64,000 nucleotides of DNA, taken from positions 1 to 64,000 of the forward strand of contig JANQPP010000072.1 in NCBI GenBank assembly GCA_028289405.1, read 5' to 3'. Under the pieces are notes generated by a model that did not search any database, was not told where the DNA came from, and saw nothing but the letters and a program-made list of their open reading frames with translations. A program made the translations under genes and the position numbers. Source of the stretch: Pirellulales bacterium. Lineage in GTDB: Bacteria > Planctomycetota > Planctomycetia > Pirellulales > JANQPP01. Positions 52,895 through 60,084 of the stretch are shown here, one piece after another. The stretch's first letter is position 1. Each line of letters opens with the position of its first letter.

Positions 52895-54654
52895 TGCTGT
52901 GGTTTTTTCGCGTAATATCTTTCTTCGCCGCCCTCGTCGTGTTCTTCGGCTGGGGTGCCGCGCCGGCCTGGGCTCAAGCTCCGGTCGAATTCCCTCCATA
53001 TCCGCTCGATCCGGGCAACTTTCGCGGCCCCGGATTCTATTTCAGTCTGCCCAAGATCGTCGTATTGCTGGTCACGTTTTGGCTGTGGACCATCACCACG
53101 GATTGGGCTAGCCGGGACTGCCTTCGGCTAAAGTTGAATTACGCGCTGTGGAATCCTCTGCACACGTTCCTCTTCCTGGGCGCGTTCGGCTTGCTCGTGT
53201 TTCTGCTCCCGACGTTCGTGGTCGGCTACCCGCTCTTGTTGCTGTCTTACGTAGGGCCGCTGATTGCCTACGTGGTGTACCGCAATGGCAAGGTGCAGAT
53301 GCACGAAAAGGTGCTCACGAAGGCCCATCTGCGGCATGTGCTGGCCATGGGGCTGAGTAAGGTGGGCATCAAAATTTCCGGCGAAATCGTGGACCCCTTT
53401 GAAAAGGGAACCGCTGCCCGGCTTACCGCTCGGGGCGGTGCCGACTCCAGAGAAAACAATGTGAACCTGCTCACGGCGCGGCAGTCCCCCGGTTTCTTGG
53501 GCGCGAGCGAAATGATGGCCGATGCCATCGAACAACGCGCTTCGGCGGTGATGCTCGATTTCAACAGCGAAGCAGTCGCGATCAAATACCAAATCGATGG
53601 CATGTGGCATGACAGCGATCCCCATGACCGCGAAAGCGGCGATGCCATGCTGGAAGTTTACAAGCGGCTCGCGAACCTGGATCCGGCCCAAAGGACGGCA
53701 CGACAAGCCGGCCGCTTGGGCATCGAATACCAGGGCGAGAAGATGGAGGGTCGCTTCAACAGCCAAGGCACCAAAACTGGCGAACGAGCGATCATTCAGT
53801 TCGAGAAGAAGGGTTTCGAGTTTCGCACGCTGGACGAAATCGGCATGCGTCCCAAGCTGCAAGAGCCGTTTCGAGAATTGCTCCGCACGCCTTCCGGTTT
53901 CGTGCTACTCTCGGCCCTGCCGGGAGGGGGGATGACCACGCTGTTCGACGTCGCCCTGCTGACCATGGACCGGTACATGCGGAACGTCGTGGCGATCGAG
54001 GACAAACACCATCCGGATAAGGAGATCGAAAACGTGGAGCCGCACCGCTATGACGGTCGCGCCGATGAAGACCCTGCCACGATTCTTCCCAAAGTCGTCC
54101 GGCTCTATCCCGACGTCATTATTTGCCGGGACTTGGTGGATCAGCCGAGTGTGGAATTTCTTTGCGAACAGGTCAAGGAAAAGCGCCTCGTCGTGGGCGG
54201 TGTCCGGGCGAAGGAAGCGTCCGAAACCCTGATTCGCGTACTGCATATGAAGGTTCCGGCGGCGAAATTCGCCGAGGCGATCTCGGCCGTGGTCAATGTG
54301 CGGCTCGTCCGAAAACTGTGCGAAGAATGCAAGGAGCCCTATCCGCCCTCTCCCGAACTGCTCAAAAAGCTGGGAATTCCCGCCGGGCGTATCGAGGCGC
54401 TCTACCGGCCCCCGCAAGAACCGGAGTCTGTTTGCCAAGCTTGCCATGGCATCGGCTACCAGGGCCGCACGCCCCTGTTTGAAATCTTGAACGTTGATGA
54501 CCAAATACGGCAGTTGTTGGTGAAAAGCCCTAAGCTTGAACTGCTCCGTACCGCGGCCCGCAAAGCCGGCATGAGGACCTTCCAGGAGGAGGGCATCCTG
54601 TTGGTGGCCCAGGGTGTCACCTCATTGCAAGAGTTGTCCCGCGCTTTGAAGTAG
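52894..54654 (+). CDS. Membrane-anchored PilB/GspE-like protein with degenerate ATPase site
   Basis: A 586-residue protein. The ATG at 52894 overlaps the pilT-like stop by one base. The track's TTG at 52891 is one codon earlier. The N-terminus has a signal-like segment (FFAALVVFFGWGAAPAWA) and two or three more membrane segments (residues about 50-125), unusual for this family. A GspE-type ATPase domain follows, but Walker A reads ALPGGGMTT (near residue 341) where GPTGSGKTT is expected, so the Lys is Met. The Walker B region is DVIICRDLVDQPS rather than VGEIRD. The C-terminal zinc site is kept (CEECK...CQACHGIGYQGRTPLFEIL). It is probably a non-catalytic partner of the adjacent ATPase. Confidence 0.85.
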   Translation: MLWFFRVISFFAALVVFFGWGAAPAWAQAPVEFPPYPLDPGNFRGPGFYFSLPKIVVLLVTFWLWTITTDWASRDCLRLKLNYALWNPLHTFLFLGAFGLLVFLLPTFVVGYPLLLLSYVGPLIAYVVYRNGKVQMHEKVLTKAHLRHVLAMGLSKVGIKISGEIVDPFEKGTAARLTARGGADSRENNVNLLTARQSPGFLGASEMMADAIEQRASAVMLDFNSEAVAIKYQIDGMWHDSDPHDRESGDAMLEVYKRLANLDPAQRTARQAGRLGIEYQGEKMEGRFNSQGTKTGERAIIQFEKKGFEFRTLDEIGMRPKLQEPFRELLRTPSGFVLLSALPGGGMTTLFDVALLTMDRYMRNVVAIEDKHHPDKEIENVEPHRYDGRADEDPATILPKVVRLYPDVIICRDLVDQPSVEFLCEQVKEKRLVVGGVRAKEASETLIRVLHMKVPAAKFAEAISAVVNVRLVRKLCEECKEPYPPSPELLKKLGIPAGRIEALYRPPQEPESVCQACHGIGYQGRTPLFEILNVDDQIRQLLVKSPKLELLRTAARKAGMRTFQEEGILLVAQGVTSLQELSRALK

Positions 54655-54693
54655 ACCGAACTGGCGAAACGCTCTATTCCAGGAAATTTCACC

Positions 54694-55326
54694 ATGGCCA
54701 TTTTGATGGGAGCCATTGTCCTCGTCATCGTCGTGATGTGCGTGGTATTCCTGCGTGACGAAGGGTTCTGGGGCGCGGCAATCGTCTGGGTGAATACTTT
54801 TTTTTCCGCGTTGTTGGCCATCAATTTTTTCGAACCGCTGGCGAAGGCCCTAGAGACCCAGACCGGAGGGTTCGTGGCCAGCTTCACCTATTTCCTGGAC
54901 TTTCTGTCGCTGTGGATCGTGTTCTTGGCATCCTATTGGATCCTGCGGACCGTGACCGGGTTTCTCTCCCGGGTGCGCGTCCGGTTCCGTTTGCCCGTGG
55001 AGGCCGCTGGCAAATACCTCATCTCCGCGCTGGTGGGCTGGGAGATCGCGTGTTTCGCCATGATGACTCTGCACACGGCGCCCCTGCCTCGAAATTTTCT
55101 CAAAGGCGCGTTTCAGCCCGAACAGCGAATGGCATTCGGCCAAGCGCCCGATCGGAAATGGCTCGGATTCATGCAAAAGCTCTCCCTCGGTCCCTTGAGC
55201 CGGTCCACTGGTGAGGGAGGATCCGTGGAACCGTTTGACCCCGATGGCGAATTCCTCATGAAATACGCGGCCCGCCGCGAAGCATTGGAAGAAGAATCTT
55301 CTTTCCGGGTGAAGTCGTCCGATTGA
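54694..55326 (+). CDS. CvpA-like membrane protein
   Basis: A 210-residue protein with four membrane segments (MAILMGAIVLVIVVMCVVF; WGAAIVWVNTFFSALLAINFF; FTYFLDFLSLWIVFLASYWIL; YLISALVGWEIACFAMMTL). This layout resembles CvpA/colicin V production proteins, which include cell-envelope and biofilm-related members. The C-terminal 80 residues are hydrophilic. It follows the PilB-like gene by 39 bases and may be part of the same transcript. The family match is from topology and fragments only, so other small membrane families are possible. Confidence 0.7.
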   Translation: MAILMGAIVLVIVVMCVVFLRDEGFWGAAIVWVNTFFSALLAINFFEPLAKALETQTGGFVASFTYFLDFLSLWIVFLASYWILRTVTGFLSRVRVRFRLPVEAAGKYLISALVGWEIACFAMMTLHTAPLPRNFLKGAFQPEQRMAFGQAPDRKWLGFMQKLSLGPLSRSTGEGGSVEPFDPDGEFLMKYAARREALEEESSFRVKSSD

Positions 55327-55590
55327 GCTTCAGCGCGGCTCGGTGGTTTCCCAACCACGACGCCGGCCATGCTTTTCATGGCCAATTTCGATCGGTGTAT
55401 TCCGCTGATTCGCTGCAGGCGTTCTGGCGCGCAAGTCAAATTTGGATCGCCCCGAGTCGCGCGAGCTTCCTCCGCCTTGACGTGCGATCAAGGTTTTTCG
55501 ATTCGCTTTAGCTCGCACGGCCATTTCGCCTGACTTATAACAGTCGAAATCCGTCTTGAAGAGTTCGCTGGGCCAAAGGAGGTCGATGTC

Positions 55591-57939
55591 GTGGCGCTGG
55601 TTAAAAACTTCTCACTCGTCGTTAGTTGGTTGGTGCTGACGGGGATCGCCCATGAGTGCTCCGCCATCGAGTTCCCGGAAGTGCTGCCGAAAACCGAGCG
55701 GCTGGAGATGGAAGGGGACATCGCCTCCCACATGGTGGCGGGGATCGACCGTTTTCTGCTACAGGAACTGGCCGCCTCGCGAGACCTCCACGAAGGGCTT
55801 GGGCCGCGAGATTTCTCTTCACCGGCTAGATATAGTGCTTCCCTCGCGCCGAGGCGTGAACGCCTGGCCCATATCTTGGGCGCGGTGGATGAACGTCTGC
55901 CTTTGCAGGCTCTAGAGTACGTGGCCACGACGGCGCAATCCGCACGGATAGGACGCGGCCGAGGGTACGAAATCTTCCAAGTACGTTGGCCAGTATTCAC
56001 CGACGTGTGGGGCGAAGGGCTACTGCTGGTGCCGGACCATCGCCCGCACTTGGCGAATGTGATTGCCATCCCCGATGCGGACCATACTCCGGAGATGCTC
56101 GTCGGCTTGGTGCCCGGCGTACCCCATAAATCTCAGTTCGCGCGGCATCTCGCCGAGCGAGGATGCCGTGTGGTCGTACCCTTGCTCATCGACCGGGCTC
56201 ACGAATTCTCCACGACCGTAGCCGGGACCCGGCCAACCGGCCAGCCGCATCGCGAATTCCTGTATCGCCCCGCCTTCGAGCTTGGCCGGCACATCATCGG
56301 CTATGAAGTCAACAAGATCCGCTCGCTGGTGGATTGGTTTACGCACGAAGCGAAGGGAGCTGATCCCACGATTGGCGTGTATGGCTATGGCGAAGGGGGA
56401 TTGCTGGCTCTGCATGTCGCCGCGCTCGATCCGCGCGTGGATGTGACCTGTTGCAGCGGCTATTTCGGCCCACGCGAGGGCGTGTGGCGGGAACCGATCT
56501 ACCGCAACGTTTTCGGACTGCTACAGGACTTCGGAGATGCGGAACTGGCCAGCATGGTTCCGCCTAGCAAACTTGTCGTGGAAGCCTGTGCGGCACCCAA
56601 CCACCCACAGAGCGCCACACCGGGCACCATCGACACTCCCTCCTTGGAAGATGTAACGGCCGAGTTTCACCGGGCTGTCTCGCTTTGTTCTGCCGCGCCG
56701 TGGGCTACCGATCACTTGCAATTGGTGGTCAGTGACGCAGGCCATGGGCCATTTGGCAGTGAAAAAACCCGCGATCTATTTCTAGAGCTGTTGCGAGACG
56801 ATGCTCCGACAGCCGACGACAGCACATCCACTTCGCAAACCAAACAGGAAAACCACTCCACCCCGCCGGAAGCCTTGGTTGTCTTGCCCTCTCCCCAAGA
56901 GCGCATGCGGCGGCAGGTGGGGCAGCTCGACCGGCATACGCAGCGGCTGCTGCACGAAGCCGAGTACACGCGGACCGAGTTCTGGGCAAAAACCGACCGA
57001 AGTTCGCTCGAACGTTGGCGGGAAACGACCGCACCCTACCGGGAATATTTTCGCGACGAGATCATTGGGCGTTTCGAGCGGGAATTGCTGCCGCCATGTA
57101 CGCGTACGCGAAAAGTCTACGATCAACCGAAATATGTGGGCTACGAAGTCGTGCTGGATGTGTTTCCCGACGTGATCGCCTACGGCATCTTGCTGTTGCC
57201 AAAAGACCTGCAACCGGGTGAAAGGCGGCCTGTCGTGGTGTGCCAACATGGGCTGGAAGGTCGGCCGCAAGACGTGGCGGACCCGGACCAGGACCATCCA
57301 GCCTACCATCGCTATGCTTGCCGGCTGGCGGAACGCGGTTTCATCACCTATGCCCCGCAGAATATCTACATCTTTCAAGATCGCTTCCGCACCTTGCAGC
57401 GGAAGGCCAACCCGCTGGGCAAGACGCTCTTCTCCATCATGGTGCCGCAGCACCGGCAGGCCACCGATTGGCTGGCGGGTCTCCCCTGGGTCGATCCGGA
57501 GCGGATCGCTTTTTACGGACTCTCCTACGGCGGCAAAACGGCGATGCGCGTGCCTCCCTTGGTCGACCGCTATTGTCTCTCGATCTGCTCGGCCGATTTC
57601 AATGAATGGATCTGGAAGAACGCCTCGACACGCAGCCCCTACAGCTACGTCAGTTCTGGCGAATACGAAATCTTCGAGTTCAATCTAGGCAACACGTTCA
57701 ACTACGCGGAAATGGCCGGGCTCATCGCGCCTCGCCCCTTCATGGTGGAACGCGGGCATCGCGACGGCGTAGCACCCGACCACCGCGTGGCCCAGGAATA
57801 CGCCAAAATTCGCCTGCTATATGCCGACTTGGGCATCCCGAAAAAAACCACGATCGAATTCTTCGACGGTCCCCACACGATCCACGGCGAAGGCACGTTC
57901 GACTTCCTGCATGAGCAACTGGACTGGCCAAAACCGTGA
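55591..57939 (+). CDS. Double alpha/beta hydrolase, N-terminal domain degenerate
   Basis: A 782-residue exported protein. GTG 55591 is chosen because AAGGAGGT ends seven bases upstream. A signal peptide follows (LVVSWLVLTGIAHECSA). Two alpha/beta-hydrolase domains occur in tandem. In the first (about 130-400) the nucleophile elbow reads VYGYGEGGLLA, with no Ser at the expected position. In the second (about 480-780) it reads FYGLSYGGKTA, an intact G-x-S-x-G, with VVVCQHGLEG as the oxyanion-hole region and FDGPHTIHGEGT as the probable catalytic His. The first domain is therefore likely structural or a relic. It resembles acetylxylan-esterase/dienelactone-hydrolase-like families. Substrate is unknown. 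Confidence 0.82.
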   Translation: MALVKNFSLVVSWLVLTGIAHECSAIEFPEVLPKTERLEMEGDIASHMVAGIDRFLLQELAASRDLHEGLGPRDFSSPARYSASLAPRRERLAHILGAVDERLPLQALEYVATTAQSARIGRGRGYEIFQVRWPVFTDVWGEGLLLVPDHRPHLANVIAIPDADHTPEMLVGLVPGVPHKSQFARHLAERGCRVVVPLLIDRAHEFSTTVAGTRPTGQPHREFLYRPAFELGRHIIGYEVNKIRSLVDWFTHEAKGADPTIGVYGYGEGGLLALHVAALDPRVDVTCCSGYFGPREGVWREPIYRNVFGLLQDFGDAELASMVPPSKLVVEACAAPNHPQSATPGTIDTPSLEDVTAEFHRAVSLCSAAPWATDHLQLVVSDAGHGPFGSEKTRDLFLELLRDDAPTADDSTSTSQTKQENHSTPPEALVVLPSPQERMRRQVGQLDRHTQRLLHEAEYTRTEFWAKTDRSSLERWRETTAPYREYFRDEIIGRFERELLPPCTRTRKVYDQPKYVGYEVVLDVFPDVIAYGILLLPKDLQPGERRPVVVCQHGLEGRPQDVADPDQDHPAYHRYACRLAERGFITYAPQNIYIFQDRFRTLQRKANPLGKTLFSIMVPQHRQATDWLAGLPWVDPERIAFYGLSYGGKTAMRVPPLVDRYCLSICSADFNEWIWKNASTRSPYSYVSSGEYEIFEFNLGNTFNYAEMAGLIAPRPFMVERGHRDGVAPDHRVAQEYAKIRLLYADLGIPKKTTIEFFDGPHTIHGEGTFDFLHEQLDWPKP

Positions 57940-58029
57940 GTAGCCTGGCCTGCACCCCTCAACACTGACAGCTAAGGCAGAGTCACTAAGAGTCCGCTGC
58001 GGTTTCAGTTGACCTAAGGGGTTCACTCC

Positions 58030-58106
58030 ACCAGCGTAGCTTCAATCGACAGAACGCTGCATTTGTGATGCGGGGGTTGCCGGTTCGACTCCCACCGTTG
58101 GCACCG
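58030..58106 (+). pseudogene. Degenerate tRNA (Thr-UGU-like)
   Basis: The sequence folds as a full-length tRNA with CCG in place of the 3' CCA. The acceptor CCAGCG pairs with CGTTGG (six of seven pairs; the first is A-C). TA, a D-arm (three of four pairs) and a perfect five-pair anticodon stem CTGCA/TGCGG follow. The loop TTTGTGA gives anticodon UGU. The variable loop is GGGTT and the T-loop is TTCGACT. The T-stem has only three of five pairs. A position-37 G is unusual for a Thr tRNA. Mismatches in three arms suggest a decayed copy, perhaps an integration-site remnant of the module at 58.5 kb. Fold and anticodon were assigned by hand. Confidence 0.5.
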
Positions 58107-58449
58107 TGGAGCATGATGTACTGGTTGTTCGTCATGCCGTTTTACTGGATCACGGAAGCATCGTGTTGGTTTCGAATTGATTCGTTGCCAATTCCCCCGA
58201 ATTGAAAACCAGGTCTTCCGGATGGGTAGAACGCCCCACATCACGATGCCCCTGGAGTCAATATGCCCACCATCACCTGGCCGGCGTCAGGGCTCCGATC
58301 CGTGCACTTATTTCTCCGCGTGTTTGCTTGGCCGGTCTTCAGCGCTGAGCGATGCCCCGACTCCCGCGTCAACCGCGAGAAGACGGCTTCACGACAAAGC
58401 GAATAGACGAGGGTCTTGTTGTGTCAGAATTGCGTGCATATGATTCGCT

Positions 58450-58489
58450 ATTGCATTGCATTGCATTGTATTGCATTGTATTGCATTGG
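58450..58489. repeat. Pentanucleotide tandem repeat (ATTGC)8
   Basis: Eight contiguous five-base units of ATTGC, with variants ATTGT (units 4 and 6) and ATTGG (unit 8), run from 58450 to 58489. The array ends 29 bases before the GTG start of the next gene. An ATG at 58440 sits just before the array in a different frame from the gene. Gain of one unit would bring that ATG into frame. Such repeats can vary by slippage. Confidence 0.85.
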
Positions 58490-58518
58490 CATTCTCGATC
58501 TCAAAGTGGAGGAACACC

Positions 58519-59010
58519 GTGACGACCAGCAAGATCCGAATAAAAATGGGGCAGATCGAGGTGGAATGCGAAGGGTCGGAACAGTTTCTCAAGAAAGAAT
58601 TGCCCGACTTGTTGGAATCGGTGACTCGGCTCTACGAGCAAAGCGGGGGCGGCATCGCAGCCGATGGCGGCAACGGCGGAGGAACTAACAACTCGTCGGG
58701 AGCGACGGGCAAGATTGTCGGAACAACTGCGACGCTTGCCGGAAAGCTAGGTGCCAAAACTGCGAAAGACTTGATCATCGCGGCGGCAGCCCAATTGACG
58801 CTCGTTGGAGGCAAGGCTGAGTTTTCTCGCCAGGAACTGCTTACCAGTGTCAAGTCAGCATCGGGATATTACAAAGAAAGTTACAGCAAGAACTTCACAA
58901 ATTACCTGAACGTGAGAGTGAAGGCTGGACAACTCGTTGAGCCGCGGAGCGGCCACTATGCGTTGAGCGCAAAAGAAAAGAAGGAATTGGAGACAACACT
59001 TGTTACCTAA
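58519..59010 (+). CDS. Hypothetical protein, first gene of HEPN-type module
   Basis: From the GTG at 58519 it is 163 residues. GGAGG (58508-58512) lies six bases upstream, better than the track's TTG in the ATTGC array. The N-terminal 35 residues (IRIKMGQIEVECEGSEQFLKKELPDLLESVTRLYEQ) form a beta hairpin and helix. A Gly/Ser/Asn-rich linker follows. The C-terminal 90 residues (KDLIIAAAAQLTLVGGKAEFSRQELL...YYKESYSKNFTNYLNVRVKAGQLVEPRSGHYALSAKEKKEL) look like a winged helix. No named family is recognised. It overlaps the next gene by 11 bases. Base composition seems less GC-rich than in flanking housekeeping genes, which hints at transfer. Confidence 0.75.
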   Translation: MTTSKIRIKMGQIEVECEGSEQFLKKELPDLLESVTRLYEQSGGGIAADGGNGGGTNNSSGATGKIVGTTATLAGKLGAKTAKDLIIAAAAQLTLVGGKAEFSRQELLTSVKSASGYYKESYSKNFTNYLNVRVKAGQLVEPRSGHYALSAKEKKELETTLVT

Positions 59011-59728
59011 AGAATCTCTAAAAGATCTTTTGTCTCAGAAATCGTTAAGCAACAGCGAGAAATTGCTGATTTGTTTGGCGGTTGATACAGGCGGACCAAA
59101 AGCCGTGAAGGAAATCCGTGAAATGGCCGTCGCGAGTGGATTGCGCGCCGCCAAGAAATGGAATGTTTCGGCACAATTGGGGCGGGAAACTGAGTTGGCC
59201 GTTCGCGCAGTAGGCGGGTGGGAGTTGACCGCAAAGGGTAGCCATTTCGTCGCGAAAGTTGCCGGCCCTCTGATGAACTCACCGATCCTCAAAGTTGCAT
59301 CATCGCTACGAGTTCATCTTGTCAAGATCACGAGTGCGGACTCGCAGTCATTTATTGAGGAGGCGATTGGTTGTTTCGAGTCGCGGCAATATCGTGCAGC
59401 CGTCGTGCTTTCGTGGGTCGGCGCAGTTTCCGTGCTCCAAAGCCACGTCGTGAATCACTGTCTTGCGAGTTTCAATGCTGAAGCGCAAAAGCGCTACCCA
59501 AAGTGGAAAACAGCCAGAACCACAGACGACCTTGGGCTAATCAAAGAAGACACCTTCTTGGACATCCTGCAGGCGATCTCCGTAATCGGAAAAAACGTAA
59601 AGCAAGAGTTGAAGAAGGGATTGACCCTGCGGAACGGATGCGGCCACCCAAACTCTCTTAAGATCGCCGAGCACAAAGCGTCTTCACACATTGAGGACTT
59701 GATGCTGAACGTCTTTGCAGTTTTCTAG
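59000..59728 (+). CDS. HEPN-like protein, second gene of the module
   Basis: A 242-residue protein starting at TTG 59000. GGAG seven bases upstream and the 11-base overlap with the previous gene support this start. The N-terminal half (LSNSEKLLICLAVDTGGPKAVKEIREMAVASGLRAAKKWNVSAQLGR...WELTAKG) looks like a winged helix. The C-terminal half is helical: FIEEAIGCFESRQYRAAVVLSWVGAVSVLQ, then LRNGCGHPNSLKIAEHKASSHIEDLMLNVFAVF. RNGCGH fits the R-x4-H motif (often RNxxxH) of HEPN ribonucleases. HEPN domains act in toxin-antitoxin, Abi and CRISPR systems. The call rests on this motif and helix pattern. The partner's role is unknown. Confidence 0.78.
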   Translation: MLPKESLKDLLSQKSLSNSEKLLICLAVDTGGPKAVKEIREMAVASGLRAAKKWNVSAQLGRETELAVRAVGGWELTAKGSHFVAKVAGPLMNSPILKVASSLRVHLVKITSADSQSFIEEAIGCFESRQYRAAVVLSWVGAVSVLQSHVVNHCLASFNAEAQKRYPKWKTARTTDDLGLIKEDTFLDILQAISVIGKNVKQELKKGLTLRNGCGHPNSLKIAEHKASSHIEDLMLNVFAVF

Positions 59729-59919
59729 GCCGTTAAGCCTCGCGACCGCCCAGCATCCATCTTTCTTCACCCGGCTGACGATCGGCCCTGCCGAATTCCA
59801 TCGCCATTAGCGGAGCGGGGACTTGGCTGGCCGCGAGAAATCCGGCCCTCGACTTTTTCGCGCCAAGTTCGGTCAAAAACGGCTTGCGTAAAGAGCCGCT
59901 GGCGATCAAACTAACAAGG
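59729..59919. other. Gap between the HEPN gene and the aroF leader
   Basis: The promoter of the aroF leader transcript should lie here. No convincing -35/-10 pair could be assigned. No further ORF of interest is present. Confidence 0.4.
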
Positions 59920-59994
59920 ATGAGACGTGCATTTTGGGCCAGCTTCCGGTTTTACTTTACCCCCTCGCGGAGTCGGGCGGTGGGAGGTCGTTGA
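59920..59994 (+). CDS. aroF leader peptide rich in Phe/Trp/Tyr
   Basis: A 24-codon ORF, too short for the track: MRRAFWASFRFYFTPSRSRAVGGR, then TGA. Six of the nine codons at positions 5-13 encode aromatic residues (four Phe, one Trp, one Tyr). It ends 90 bases before the GTG of aroF, which encodes the first enzyme of aromatic amino acid synthesis. AAGG directly abuts the ATG, so the ribosome-binding site is weak or unusual. Aromatic codons in a leader, followed by alternative hairpins, are the classical hallmark of ribosome-mediated attenuation as in E. coli trp and pheA. Translation has not been shown. Confidence 0.72.
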   Translation: MRRAFWASFRFYFTPSRSRAVGGR

Positions 59995-60035
59995 CCCCAG
60001 CACGAAATGTGAAGCACCCAGCCCCGAGATCCGCG
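59966..60035 (+). promoter_or_regulatory. Predicted antiterminator of the aroF attenuator
   Basis: CGCGGA (59966-59971) can pair with TCCGCG (60030-60035), and CGGG (59974-59977) with CCCG (60023-60026), separated by a small internal loop. This structure takes up the 5' half of the terminator stem at 60020-60029, so the two are mutually exclusive. The left strand lies just after the aromatic codons. A ribosome stalled there leaves it free. A ribosome reaching the stop codon at 59992 covers it. Confidence 0.6.
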
Positions 60036-60057
60036 AAAGGTTCTCGGGGCTTTTTTT
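60020..60057 (+). terminator. Intrinsic terminator/attenuator upstream of aroF
   Basis: AGCCCCGAGA (60020-60029) pairs perfectly with TCTCGGGGCT (60042-60051) over ten base pairs around a 12-base loop, followed at once by a run of T to 60057. This is a strong Rho-independent terminator. It ends only 27 bases before the aroF start, with the aroF ribosome-binding site GGAGG (60071-60075) between them. That position makes it an attenuator in the aroF leader rather than just the end of the HEPN transcript. Confidence 0.88.
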
Positions 60058-60084
60058 ATTCCCTTCCACTGGAGGCAGCCGAAA

